Positions 25,816 to 36,084 of a DNA stretch of 64,000 nt are shown one piece after another. Origin of the DNA: Aldrovandia affinis (lineage: Eukaryota; Chordata; Actinopteri; Notacanthiformes; Halosauridae); NCBI GenBank assembly GCA_029706075.1, contig JAINUG010000130.1, positions 1,654,383-1,718,382 of the forward strand, read 5' to 3'. Position numbers and translations under genes: made by a program. The notes beneath the pieces were generated by a model that was given only the letters and a program-made list of their open reading frames with translations, did not search any database and was not told the origin of the DNA. Within the stretch, counting starts at the first letter, position 1. The number at the start of each line of letters is the position of its first letter.

Positions 25816-25982
25816 CCCTGTGTAGCGCAACCGATAAAGGCACTTGTCCTAAGTGCAGGTTGCCTACTGCAGCCTGGATTCAATCCCCTGGCCGGGAGTC
25901 CTGTTCAGGGGCAGTGATGGGCTATCTGCCCCGGGGGGAGGGGGAGGGGGGAGGGGGGAAACTGGCATGAGCTTGCTATATG
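25816..25982 (+). repeat. 5' part of a tRNA-derived SINE, interrupted by an L2 LINE
   Basis: A tRNA-like head (CCTGTGTAGCGCAACCGATA; GGATTCAATCCCC) is followed by the body CTGTTCAGGGGCAGTGATGG, TATCTGCCCCGGGG and GAAACTGGCATGAG. The minus strand at 30740-30875 carries the matching body (GGCTGTCTGCCCCAGGGAGG, CCAACATGAG). The copy breaks off where the L2 begins at about 25984. A tail of the same family resumes at about 27580. Confidence 0.6.
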
Positions 25983-25983
25983 C

Positions 25984-27545
25984 TTTTACATTTTACATTT
26001 TGGCATTTAGCAGATGCTCTTATCCAGAGCGACTTACAAGATGTGTATTAATACATGATAAGATCAATCATAGTGAGCACAAGAGATCAGAGTACTAATA
26101 CAGTAATAGACATAATTGTTGGCAGTTGCATACCGTACCTGTAACACAGGGAAGGAAAAGTTAGATTTTTTTAAATTTCATTTATTTATTTTTTTTATTT
26201 TTTTACAGTCATCAACATGGATACATATTACAAAATGCTGTATTAAACATGAAAGCAGTGGTGATGACAGTTAGTAAAAATGTACAGACTCAGTGGTAGA
26301 GTCTGAAGAGATGGGTTTTGAGTCTCTGGTGGAAGATTGCCAGTGATTCCGCAGTCCTGACCGAGTGCTGAAGATTGTTCCACCACTGAGAGGTCAGGAC
26401 AGAGAAGAGGTGAGACCGTGAGGAGCGGCTGCCGGGCGCCCGGAGGGATGGGACAGTCAGTTTGCCAGAGGAGGCGGAGGGGTCTGGCTGGGGTGTTGGG
26501 CGTGATGAGTGTCTGGAGGTAGGAGGGAGCAGTTCCTCTAGCAGCTTGATAAGCCAGCACCAGTGATTTAAATGATTTAAATTGATGCGTGTTGCGATAG
26601 GGAGCCAGTGCAGAGAGGTGAGTAGATGGGTGACATGTGTGAACTTGGGTTGGTTGAACACCAGACGTACAGCAGGATTCTGGACCAGTTGCAGTGGCTT
26701 GATGGCACAGGCTGGTAGGCCTGCCAGCAATTAATTGCAGTAGTCCAGGCGTGAGATCACCAGGGCCTGGACCAGGAGTTGTGTGGCCTCTTGGGTGAGG
26801 AATGGTTGGATTCTCTGGATGTTATGGAGGGAGAATCGGCAGGTCAGAGTGATTGCTGCGATGTGGTCCGAGAAGCACAGCTGGTCATCCAGAGTCACTC
26901 CAAGGCTCCTGGCAGACTGGAACGGAGACACTATGGAGCCTTCGACGGTGATTGAAGCATCAATCATCGGGGAGCCCTTTGCTGGGAGGAAGAGCAGCTC
27001 TGTCTTCCCCAGATTCAGCTTCAGGTAGTGGGTGGACATCCAGGCAGAGATGTCACCCAGGCATGCTGAGATGCGCGCCAGGACCTGGGTCTCAGAAGGA
27101 GAGAAAGAGTTGAGTGCCATCAGCATAACAGTGATATTAAAAGTCATGAGCAGAGATGACCAAATAAAGTGATTTGGTGTACAGGGAGAATAGGAGGGGG
27201 CCTAGCACTGAGCCCTGCAGGACTCCGGTAGAGAGGGCATGGGGACAGGAGAGGGATCCTCTTCAGGCCACCTAGTAGGATCGGTCAGCCAGGTATGATT
27301 TAAACCATGCCAATGCAGATCCAGCAATTCCCATCTCGCTGAGAGATGAGAGCAGGATCTGGTGGTCCACGGTTTCGAATGCAGCTGACAGGTCGAGGAG
27401 GACGGAGCTGAGTGATTGAGACTTTGCCAATTGTAGAGCCTCAGTGACCGCGAGCAGAGCAGTTTCTGTGGAGTGGCACCAAAAGCTTTTCTGTGTGTCA
27501 CAATCACAGTCAACAGCTAGGCGGGTTCCGTCTTGAAGGAAGAAG
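25984..27545 (-). mobile_element. 5'-truncated L2-clade LINE, broken reverse transcriptase
   Basis: Minus-strand reading frames give, in order, an RT segment (LAVTEALQLAKSQSLSSVLL, DLSAAFETVDHQILLSSLSE), a middle segment (YLKLNLGKTELLFLPAKG, QSARSLGVTLDDQLCFSDHI, ISRLDYCN) and a C-terminal segment (LLAGLPACAIKPLQLVQNPA, LTSLHWLPIATRINLNH). These match the end of L2/Maui-type ORF2. Frameshifts or stops near 27200-27270, 27147, 26731 and 26560 disrupt it. The 3'UTR runs to 25984 and ends in the AGCAGATGCTCTTATCCAGA core read on the plus strand. There is no endonuclease domain. Confidence 0.85.
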
Positions 27546-27665
27546 CTCGGCGGCGTCATATTGGGGGTGGGGGGGGAATTGAATCAATAGAGGGAACAAT
27601 TGGCCACAAAATTTGGAGAAAACCGGGAGGCGGGGTCAGAAATAAATTAATTAAAAAAATATATA
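27546..27665 (+). repeat. 3' part of the interrupted SINE
   Basis: Contains the family tail GGGAACAATTGGCCACAAAA, then TTTGGAGAAAACC. It resembles the tails at 30596-30690 (minus) and 54030-54080. It lies immediately beyond the 5' end of the L2 at 25984-27545, so the LINE appears to have inserted into, or replaced the middle of, one SINE copy. Confidence 0.5.
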
Positions 27666-27669
27666 CAAT

Positions 27670-28600
27670 ATTATTTCCAAACATGTTGTCTAAAGTCTGT
27701 AGGGACCTGATTATTATGAATAATAATAATGCATCTATATCACACTTTTCAGTAACCCCAAGGCACAAGGCACAAGCACAAAAACAAGTGAAACCCGTAG
27801 AGTATGACATGAGTGAAGCAGGAGCAGGCATGTCAAACACGGGGGAAACAAACAACCAAAAATATGAGCATGGTGTAATGGGTCAGCAGGGGATGGCGGG
27901 CTGTCACTGCAGCAGTATGAACCTCACGGCGTGTGTAAAAAGTAGCCAAGGACACATTGAGTCATTTATATAGTCTTCTCATACATTTTTCAAATACTTG
28001 CATAAAGTATGTAGTGAGGTTCCCATAAATCATTGCGTGCTCTTGGGCTCACGCAGTAAAGCATGACATGCCTCAAAGTGATTTATTGAAGTCTAAATTA
28101 TGACGCCTATATGCAAAACTGGTTTGCTTTGTGAATTTGTCCTGAACCAATATGTCAGAAATACAAGATTTAGGTCAGAATGAAAGATACAGATCAAAAT
28201 GCAAGCAGCATGCCGTATACTGTAGACACAGTCTTACTAAGGCTAGAGAGAGAGAGAGTTGTATTTTGGAACTTGAAGTAGGACAAATAACTGTAGGACT
28301 GGGAGGAGGTCACAGAGGAATTTCTGAATTTCAGCTGCTGCTAGAGTTGCTTTTGATATCTTGCAGGAAGAACAGCAAAAGATTCAATAATCGCGATTTT
28401 GTATCACAATTTCACAATAATCACAATTTTGGAATGTACTAAAACCACTCTGGACTATTCTTTTAATAAGCTACTTATCTACTGATCACATTGTGTCAAG
28501 AAATTATAATGCTTAACTTACCATTAACCACTCCAAACAGCAAGTGATAAAAAGGAAATACCTAAGTGGTGAGGCTCGCTCATAAAATATTTACTTTGCT
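27670..28600 (+). other. Intronic stretch, nothing recognised
   Basis: AT-rich sequence ahead of the candidate exon at 28608. No conserved coding segment or repeat boundary identified. Plus-strand open frames here (such as 28152-28442) show no family resemblance. Confidence 0.35.
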
Positions 28601-28607
28601 CAAACAG

Positions 28608-28642
28608 GTGTACAAGATGTTCCTGGTTATGGCCACAGACTG
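28608..28642 (+). CDS. Candidate 35-bp internal exon of the acidic-protein gene
   Basis: Flanked by CTCAAACAG at the 3' splice site and CTG|GTGAGG at the donor. Read with one base carried over from an earlier exon, it gives VQDVPGYGHRL and runs in frame into the next exon (NPGYYTVVLKRLKLDEED). Both visible upstream exons (23193 and 24121) end in phase 0, which does not supply that base. Either another exon lies between, a base is missing, or this is not an exon. Confidence 0.35.
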
Positions 28643-28736
28643 GTGAGGCAGGGAAATATATTTGAAAACACATTGACTTGATTTAAAAAAAAAAAAAAAA
28701 AAAAAAATCATTTTTTTATTTTTTTACCAATTGTAG

Positions 28737-29995
28737 AATCCTGGATATTATACTGTGGTCTTGAAGCGGCTGAAGCTTGATGAGGAGGATTCCACTGACG
28801 GAGAGAAGGAGGAAAGGGAGAAAAAAGAGGATGGAGACAAAGATGACCCTCGCAAAGCTGGCAAGCAAACCACTTCTCGAATTCCCACCTTCCAAAGCTC
28901 GTCGGCCCGAAAGAGACCCACCGGACAAGTTGCGGAGCCAATCGTACAGCCTCCAGCCAAGGTGGAGCCATCCAGCCTTCCGGCCCAGTCCAGGGCGAAG
29001 GGTAGCGGCAGCGGCTCATCCAGAGTCAAAGGGCTCGGTGGCAGGGATACTGCCTTGCCTCTTCCCTTGGCACGTCTGCCCAACAGCAGCGGTGACGCCT
29101 TGCCCGTAACCACTACCCCCTTGGATGTTCCCCTCCCTTCCCACGAAAGGAGCCGCTCCCCAGCCACACTCCAGCTGACCCCCAGCGACTCAATCCGCTG
29201 GTCATCGGTGCCCGTCCAGCAATCAGGGCCGAAGCAGGATCCCACATCCCGTGCCTGTTTTCCGAAGCTGCCCAAGAGGTCACCGTTCAAACTGAAATCG
29301 TGAGCAGGGGTCCTACCCCCTCAAAAGATGAGCAGGCTGAGCTGGAGGAGGAGCTCATCGCTGAAGAAGAGGTGCTCATCGCTGAAGAAGAGGTGCTCAT
29401 CGCTGAAGAAGAGGTGCTCATCGCTGAAGAAGAGGTGAGGACAGACTCCAGCACCCAGCTACTTCCTGAGGAGAAGGTGGAAGCTGTGGAGAGCGGGCTG
29501 AGATCTGAACCAGAGGAGGAGGAGGAAGAACAAGAAGAAGAAAATGGAGAGGAGGAGGAGGAGGAAGATGGAGAGGAAGAGGAGGAGGAGGAGGAAGAAG
29601 AAGAGCAAGAGGAGGAGGAGGAAGCTAAGGAGGAGAATATGCTGCCCCTGAAGGAGGGTGACGGAACAGGAGAGAACAACAAGGGGTCTGTGTTTGGGTC
29701 AGAGTTAAAAGACAAGGAGCCTAGCCCACGTGAAAGTGGAGCAGGGTCGCAATCCTTGGGCGGGTTGGCCGGGGAGGAGAACATGGAAGCCTGTGTTACA
29801 TTTGGGCTCAAAGAAGCAGGCTTCAGCTGTAAATTTGATACCTATGGAGGGGCCGAAGAGCAGAAATCCACAAGAGAGGACACAGCTACTGGGAAACCGT
29901 TAAGCAGAAGACAGGTCCTAAAGCCAGATGTTGCCAAAGTCCGCTTAGATCAGCCTACAAGTCGGAGAGTGGAGAAGTCCCCACCATCAAACAAG
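28737..29995 (+). CDS. Large exon of an unrecognised Glu-rich protein, with a frame switch
   Basis: Starts after TTGTAG at 28736. In frame from 28737 it reads NPGYYTVVLKRLKLDEED, then a Lys/Glu stretch and a Ser/Pro/Arg segment (QTTSRIPTF) up to a TGA at 29301. From about 29096 the frame shifted by one is open to 30043. That second frame carries a 7-residue tandem repeat (LIAEEEV, four copies), then about 40 residues of almost pure Glu, then an acidic/Ser tail ending SRRVEKSPPSNK before a possible donor ACAAG|GTTTAT at 29995. A single deleted base, or a missed small intron, between 29096 and 29300 would reconcile the halves. Low-complexity acidic proteins are hard to assign and I recognise no family. 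It could be a separate gene, terminating at the TAA at 30041, or a long cytoplasmic N-terminus for the downstream PLD-like gene. Confidence 0.5.
29351..29436 (+). repeat. 21-bp coding tandem repeat, four copies
   Basis: The unit GAGGTGCTCATCGCTGAAGA plus one further A recurs about four times almost without change, encoding (LIAEEEV)n. Near-perfect DNA identity points to recent expansion by slippage or unequal exchange, not to constraint on protein sequence alone. Confidence 0.9.
29515..29635 (+). repeat. GAG/GAA purine tract encoding polyglutamate
   Basis: About 120 bp of almost uninterrupted GAG and GAA codons on the plus strand. Pure purine runs like this are prone to length change and sequencing error, and can form triplex DNA. 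Confidence 0.85.
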
Positions 29996-30128
29996 GTTTA
30001 TTTTCATCCCTCTGATTGCTGCCTCTTTATCGCAACATCTTAAAATGACGCTTTTCATTTCCCTCTGTTCTGCTCCACTCTGTCACTGCTCTGTCTCTCC
30101 TTCATGTACTTAAACATTGCGTCCACAG

Positions 30129-30149
30129 TGGCGGCCATCTTGTGTTCTG
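30129..30149 (+). other. Candidate 21-bp micro-exon
   Basis: Flanked by CGTCCACAG and TCTG|GTGAGT, both good sites. Read with one base carried in, it gives AAILCS and leaves one base, which joins in frame to the PLD-like exon at 31544 (GCT CCA GAG). The large exon ending at 29995 appears to be in phase 0, which does not fit. It may therefore be an exon of the PLD-like gene with a different upstream partner. Confidence 0.3.
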
Positions 30150-30574
30150 GTGAGTACTCTGCTCATTTGTTCTGCTGTTGCTTCTCTGGCTCCGTTGAGC
30201 TCCATCTCTTCCCCTACATTGACTATTTGCATGCATTACCAACTTGATAGGAAATCCTCCCAGTTATCCCTCATTTTGAGCAGTGGTTGATGGAGATTTC
30301 CATGCTGTTCTTAGCTACTCGTCCACCACCAGAAGTTGGTGTCAGTGGGACTGTCTCATGTTCTTCTGTTAATGCCTGTAAGGAAATTGATTGGACTGCC
30401 ATTATAACAGGAGTTGGCTCTCCTACTCTGTCACTGTATTGACTTTAATGTAGTCTTAGTAAAGTCCTGTGGGAAACACTCCTGACATCTCCCAGCCTGG
30501 ACATTTCCAAGGAGTCATTATTTTTAGTTAGATTTTTTAACAATTTCACTGCTGAATTGTACCAGTTGTATTTT

Positions 30575-30875
30575 TTTTTTTTTTTTCATTTTAAATAATT
30601 TGTTTCTGATTTTATCCAATTTTCTCCCAATTTAGTAGCCAATTACACACTCTATTTTTCATGTAAATCTCCCCCTTGTATTGTGAGTTTGCTGCCGTAG
30701 CCCTGTGCCCGGCAGTAACAAATGCGAAGTATCGTCTCCTCTGAGACGGCACTCGCCAAGCCGTCGACCGTGACTCCTGTACTCCAGAGCCAAACTCATG
30801 TTGGCTTCCCTCTCCCCTCCCTGGGGCAGACAGCCAATTGCCGCCCCCTAGTGGCACTCCCAGCCAGAGCAACCA
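30575..30875 (-). repeat. tRNA-derived SINE copy, minus strand
   Basis: On the minus strand the body GGCTGTCTGCCCCAGGGAGG is followed by GAGGAGACGATACTTCGCAT and ACAGGGCTACGGCAGCAAAC. The tail GTGTAATTGGCTACTAAATT then runs into an A-rich end. Much of the middle matches the copy at 53865-54082 (GAGGAGACGATACTTCGCCT; ACAGGGCTACGGCAGCGAAC), so these are the two best-matched members of this SINE family here. Confidence 0.75.
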
Positions 30876-31049
30876 GTTGTATTTTTAAACCCTCATACAA
30901 GCCTGAACAATATATAAACAATATATATTTTAAAAAACAGAGTGGAGGAAAGTCCACAGAATTACCAAGCTACCATTTTTTATGTTCAGTTCTCTGCATT
31001 TACATTTCTGTATTACTGTATTAATCCTCCACATTACGAATCCCTTGCT

Positions 31050-31520
31050 AAAACCTTTATCAAATCCCTGCTGTTTGTGGACAAGATGTAGTCAACATAT
31101 AACTTTGCACTTCAGTCTCTGACAACCTGCTCTCCATAACCTAGCACCTTCATATCCATGAACTCCTTCTTACATACACTCCCTCCCGTAGTCTCAGATC
31201 CTCCTCTGCCAGACAACTTGTCACACCTTCTGCCCGCTTGATCACGATGGGATCTCCACCCTGCAGCCATTCTGCACCCTGCCTCTGGAACTCTCTGCCA
31301 CCTAACATTGAAATATTGACACTCTCCACTTTCAAATCCAGTCTCAAAACACACCTCTTCACTCTGGCATATTTGGTTTGCTGTTATATATTGGTTTATC
31401 TGTTACTCTGATTTTGCCTTGTTAATTTTATAATGTTTTGACATGTTGTTTTTACTATGTTTTGTAAGGTGTCCTTGAGAGCCTTGAAAGGCGCCCATAA
31501 ATAAAATGTATTATTATTAA
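31050..31520 (+). repeat. 3' end of an L2-like LINE
   Basis: Plus-strand sequence ends GCCTTGAAAGGCGCCCATAA, then ATAAAATGTATTATTATTA, the characteristic end of a fish L2-type LINE. Upstream, TGGAACTCTCTGCCACCTAA and CAGTCTCAAAACACACCTCT correspond to the C-terminus of ORF2. It is a different subfamily from the minus-strand L2 at 25984-27545, which has another 3' tail. It ends just before the PLD-like exon at 31544. Confidence 0.75.
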
Positions 31521-31543
31521 CCTCCTTCCTCCATGATTCTCAG

Positions 31544-34500
31544 CTCCAGAGCTTGCAGTGGTGTTCTCTCCAGCTGAAAGTGGGGGTGGACTGCACCTCT
31601 TTACAACGTCCGTGGACGTGCTGGTTCAGTTGGAGTTGGGCTGGCTGCAGGGCCTCTGGGGGGCGCAAGAGCCCTGCAGCTCAGACTGCAGGTGAGGGAA
31701 AGTTTGCCACAAACGGGTTATCAGGAGTTGAATATCGATGTTGTCTCGTGGTTTAATTAACCCTCAAGCTTGGCTGTCTGTGTCCACCCCTGTCCTTCTG
31801 AACAGCTTTGCCTTGGTCGAAAGTCTTCCTGAGGGGCTCAGGTTCCGAGATGGCTCCCCGATCCTGCCCTCGATCTCAAACGCTTGGGTCCAGCTGCTGA
31901 GCCAAGCCAACAGCACCGTCCGCATCGCAGCCTTCTACTTCACCCTCAGGGCCTCAGACAGGAGTGCCCTGCAGGTGAGGGAGCAGATTTTTGTCCTCTA
32001 GTATCTCATGTGTAATGTTCGTATCGAATGCCCTGCACAAGGATGTCTGTCATTTTTCATGGATCAAGGAGAGTACATTCCCCCTTCGTTATTGTGCACA
32101 GTCGTCTCCGATAACAAATTTTAAGTTGAGGTCTCACACTGCTGTAACTACATAATTAGATTTATTAATAAAGGGCCAATGTTTGACACCTCTACGCCTT
32201 GGACAGGGTTCTGTAACATTGGCTCTTTAATAATAAAGCTAATTTCGGAGTTAACAAGCGTGTGTGACCTCAGCTTGTCTTATTGATACAAGTGGTACTT
32301 GTATTAGATGGCATGTCAGATGACTGTGTGTGCATGCTTGTGTCTTATCCAGGGTGAGCAGGTCTTTGACCAGTTAATGAAGCTGCAGACGCGTGGGGTT
32401 AAACTCCAGATCGCTGTTAACGGTCCTCAGTCCGACCCCCAGGATACCATCGAGCTAAACGCAACCGGTACTGCCATGGCTATTATACTAGTAGTTTATA
32501 ACTAACACAGCACATAAATTATATATGCAAGTGAAGTGACTTTTTTTATTTTTTTTTATTTTTTCTTCTTCTCAAGTGCAAGTGCATTTTTACCTCCATA
32601 TAAATGATGGTATTTATTTGTTGGTCACATGTGGATTAGGTTTATGGCAGTACTAGCAACATTTACAAGTGAAGGCTTTAGTTTTGAAGCACAGCGTTTA
32701 TTAAAGTGATAAAGTGTGAGAGTCTTACAAGATCTGCCTAACGTAATATCCTGCCCAGTCCCTTTTGCCCTGACCTGCGCCCCCTTCTCGTCCTTCAGGT
32801 GCAGAGTGCGGGAGGTGAACCTTCAGTCTGTAACGGGGGGCATCGTTCACACCAAACTGTGGGTCGTAGACGACAAGCACGTTTATCTGGGAAGCGCTAA
32901 CATGGACTGGCGTTCCCTCACACAGGTACTTCCTATGGTGCCGTTCGACCCGTTCGGTAGCTTCCTAGTCTTGGATGTCTCGGTTAGTTCTTTGGCCTAT
33001 ACTGTTTCTCCTACCAAGGGAGTTTTTCCTTGCCACTGTTGCCTTTAGGCTTGCTTTTGGGGGGGGTCTAGGCCTGGGTTCCCCCTCTGTTAAGCATTTT
33101 GTGACAATTAAATTGTGAAAAGCGCTATACAAATACATTTAATTTGATTTGATTACTTGAGTCTGTGTTGAAACTTCAACCCCCCGTCTTCACTTTGTGT
33201 GCCCTGCTTCCCCCAAGGTGAAGGAGGTGGGGGTGTCGGTGGGAAACTGCAGCTGCCTGGCGCGGGATGTGGCGCGGGTATTTGAGGTGTATTGGTACAT
33301 GGGCTCCCCAGAAGGGGGTTTCCTGCGTCCCTACTGGCCTGCCCGCTACTCCGCCCTCTCCAGCTCAGCGCATCCTCGGCGCTTGAATCTCAACGGCGTC
33401 CCTGCGCACGTCTATCTGTCTGTGAGTAACATCGCGGTCGGGCCCACCGCTTCTTTTTTTTCTTTCTTCCGTGTGGCACTGTGTGCACTGTCCGTCCGTC
33501 ATTCTCCGTAGGCAAGGAAACTCCTCTGTTCTGTTCTGTTTTGAGTTGATTGTTGGGAGCCGTGTGTACACTGAGGCCTTGAGCCAGTAACTCATTTCCC
33601 TGTCACTAGAGCGCTCCTCCTCAGCTGTCAGGGCATGGACGCACGGGTGACCTGTCTGCCATCCTGTCGGTCATCTCCGACGCCCAGCAATTCATCTTCA
33701 TCTCAGTCATGGACTACCTGCCCTTTTCTCGATTTACAAAGACCCCCAGGTCACTGTCACCTTATCTGGATTTTTTTTATTGTGCATGTTGTAGTGTGTC
33801 GTTTGTTAATTCGAACCATGCATGAATCAGGAACTGTTCTATGTAACTCTTTATACACCTTACAGTTGTTTAAGTTAGAGGTTTGGGTATTCTATAGATG
33901 TATATATATATATATGGCCCTTTTGTTATTTACAAAGTGGAAGTCTCTTCCACTTGATGTGCATTAGTTAATGCGTTTTCATTCACAATGATGTATAGCT
34001 TATTCCCCCTTGGCTGATCCCCAGGTTCTGGCCTGCGATTGATTCAGCCCTAAGAGCAGCAGCGTGTGCCAGGGGGGTGGAGGTAAACCTGCTGGTCAGC
34101 TGCTGGCAACATTCCCCTGGCTCCATGTTCATCTTCCTTGAGTCCCTGCTTGCCCTCAACCGACATCCTCTGAGCTGCAAAATTCAAGTGGTGCGTCTCC
34201 CGCTGCACGAAACACTTTCTCCCTTTTCTCGCATTCATTTATGTATTTCTTTTCACTTCTCCTGTTACTCCTCCCTCTGGGCTTTGTGACTCAGTTATTC
34301 CTGCTGTTCTTTTAAAGGGCACTTCAACCTTTTTTCTGGTATCAGTATCCTGAACAGTTCTAATGTAACGAATATCTTAACCAAAGTTTGTAGTCCACTG
34401 TTGGTTCTGTTGACCGTGATGAAGTGAAAATAAGCCCCAGGGAAGGTGGTAAATTGGGCTTTAAGCACACTTGAAAGTGAAGCACCTTTGCATGATCGTT

Positions 34501-35270
34501 CAGTAAAAGTCTCGGTACAGCCAACGGACTACTTTCCCTGGGTTGCGTGCCTTCTTGAACAGGAAACGTTGTGACAGTCTTCTTGTTGTGCAGAAAGTGT
34601 TTGAGGTGAGCTCCACCGCAGAGCAGGAGAAGATCCCTTTTGCAAGAGTCAACCACGCAAAGTACATGGTGACGGACAGAGTTGCCTACATAGGTATTTT
34701 ATTACATTAATTACACTCATTTGGATTGCTATACGTTGCTTAACTTTGTCCTTTCCATTCTCTGATTTACAATAAATGTCAATACTTGTCATGCACCATT
34801 CTACACCGCACTCCACATTATGTTGAATTCCATTCTTATCTTGACTGTGAATAACACAACAAAAAAAAGCTGAATGTATCTGCTCAATATCAATCTGTTC
34901 AATGTTTTTGGGGTTTGTATGTTTTGTACCTAGGTTTTTGCCTTGTTCTATTATTTTGCTGCTGTTTTGCACTTTTCAAAAAGTATACATTTTGGAAGAC
35001 GGTCTGCTGAAATGATTTCCATTTGCATTGTGCTCACCGTTGTGTGCTTCCCCGCTCCCCCAACCCACAGGAACCTCAAATTGGTCCGAAAATTACTTCA
35101 CCCAGACTGCCGGTGTGGGTTTGGTGGTGAATCAGACGGGCTTTGAGGTGGCCAAAGGCAAGAAAACTGTACAGAGCCAGCTACAAGAGGTTTTCCAGAG
35201 GGACTGGGAATCCGAACATGTCAAAATGCTCTCACCTGAACACGTGAATCGCTGTGGTACACACGTGTAG
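31544..35270 (+). CDS. PLD3/PLD4/PLD5-type phospholipase D family protein, N-terminus unresolved
   Basis: Members of this family are type II membrane proteins. PLD3 and PLD4 are lysosomal 5'-3' exonucleases; PLD5 is considered inactive. Exons seen are 31544-31691, 31806-31974, 32353-32467, 32799-32925, 33218-33421, 33610-33749, 34025-34190, 34594-34693 and 35071-35270 (TAG). The family signature [10 protein letters not shown] is in exon 2. The first HKD motif is [20 protein letters not shown], followed by WRSLTQ; the second is [20 protein letters not shown]. The H, K and D of each are present, so catalysis is plausible, unlike PLD5. Exon 4 has an apparent one-base deletion near 32807 (see findings); without it the frame hits a stop. 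The first listed exon enters in phase 1, so at least one upstream exon, with the start codon and membrane anchor, is missing from my model. The large acidic exon upstream is a possible but unproven part of it. A teleost-specific PLD family member is the likeliest identity, so I give no symbol. Confidence 0.85.
32995..33155 (+). repeat. 3' end of a non-LTR retrotransposon-like repeat
   Basis: Reads CTACCAAGGGAGTTTTTCCT, GCCTGGGTTCCCCCTCTGTT, then AAAAGCGCTATACAAATACA and a TTTGATTTGATT tail. This phrase and its TTGATT microsatellite tail are common in fish genomes. It lies in an intron of the PLD-like gene, and I cannot assign the clade with confidence. Confidence 0.6.
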
Positions 35271-35298
35271 ACCTGCATACATACAGTACATACATACA

Positions 35299-35326
35299 CG
35301 CACACACACACACACACACACACAGC
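35299..35326. repeat. CA dinucleotide microsatellite
   Basis: About 12 CA units roughly 30 bp after the stop codon of the PLD-like gene, within its probable 3'UTR. Confidence 0.85.
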
Positions 35327-35329
35327 TTG

Positions 35330-36080
35330 TATTTTAACATGCATTCATGGATATACACTCTATCTAGAGCAGGATTCCTTGCAACTCCAATATACCTGAC
35401 CATGGCCAAATGCATGTTGGCTCCGCTTACTTGAATGAAGTATGGCCAAAACACCCAGGTGGTTTAATTGGCTGTTTTTGTTGTATATTGTTATGGTTAC
35501 AGTTAGCTTTGAGCATATCAGTTCAGTGATCTTTCTTTTTAAGCCAGCATTATTAGTTTTTTTTTGAGATTGTACATATTTCCTTTCTTTACATTGTTCA
35601 AGAAATTAAAAAAGATTTTTCTAGTAATTTCCAGTTTACATTCTTTGCCTTGTACATGGATAATTTTTGATGGAATTGTAGTGGGGGTTATAGTTTTCAT
35701 CCATTTGCTTAGCATATTTAGGAATAACATTGGTGGAACCACAGAAAAACGTGGATCAAAGTGTGGGCAAACTGGTGATTTCTGATTCAAAATAGGAGAA
35801 ATGCATATTTTAGGGATTCCCAATGAGGTACCATCAATGTTTCAATATGACCTCATTTACATAACAATTTTCCCTTAAAAGCATGAGTTTTAACTTGCAT
35901 TTCCATGCGCTTTTAATACACTGAGTTCAGGAGCTACCATTGATGTTCAAATCAATTTAAAACTTCAATCGTGTGGAAAACCAGTAAATAAACACACAAA
36001 CTTGCATTCTAAAATAACTGCATATTACTGTAAGGTTAAATTCATTCACACACATGGTTTTAAATTGAGAATACTGTTGC
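35330..36080 (+). other. 3' flank of the PLD-like gene, no further gene
   Basis: AT-rich sequence after the stop codon at 35270. No clear canonical AATAAA was found within the first few hundred bases, so the polyadenylation site is unassigned. No other gene recognised. Confidence 0.35.
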
Positions 36081-36084
36081 AGAA

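Noticed and set aside
28755-29303. Complete 182-aa protein ending at the TGA at 29301
   Set aside because: The strongly coding acidic frame continues directly afterwards in another frame, and the ATG at 28755 lies inside an exon with an upstream open frame from the acceptor, so this is likely a frame artefact.
29287-29811. Minus-strand poly-serine open frame
   Set aside because: It is the complement of the GAG/GAA-rich coding region on the plus strand.
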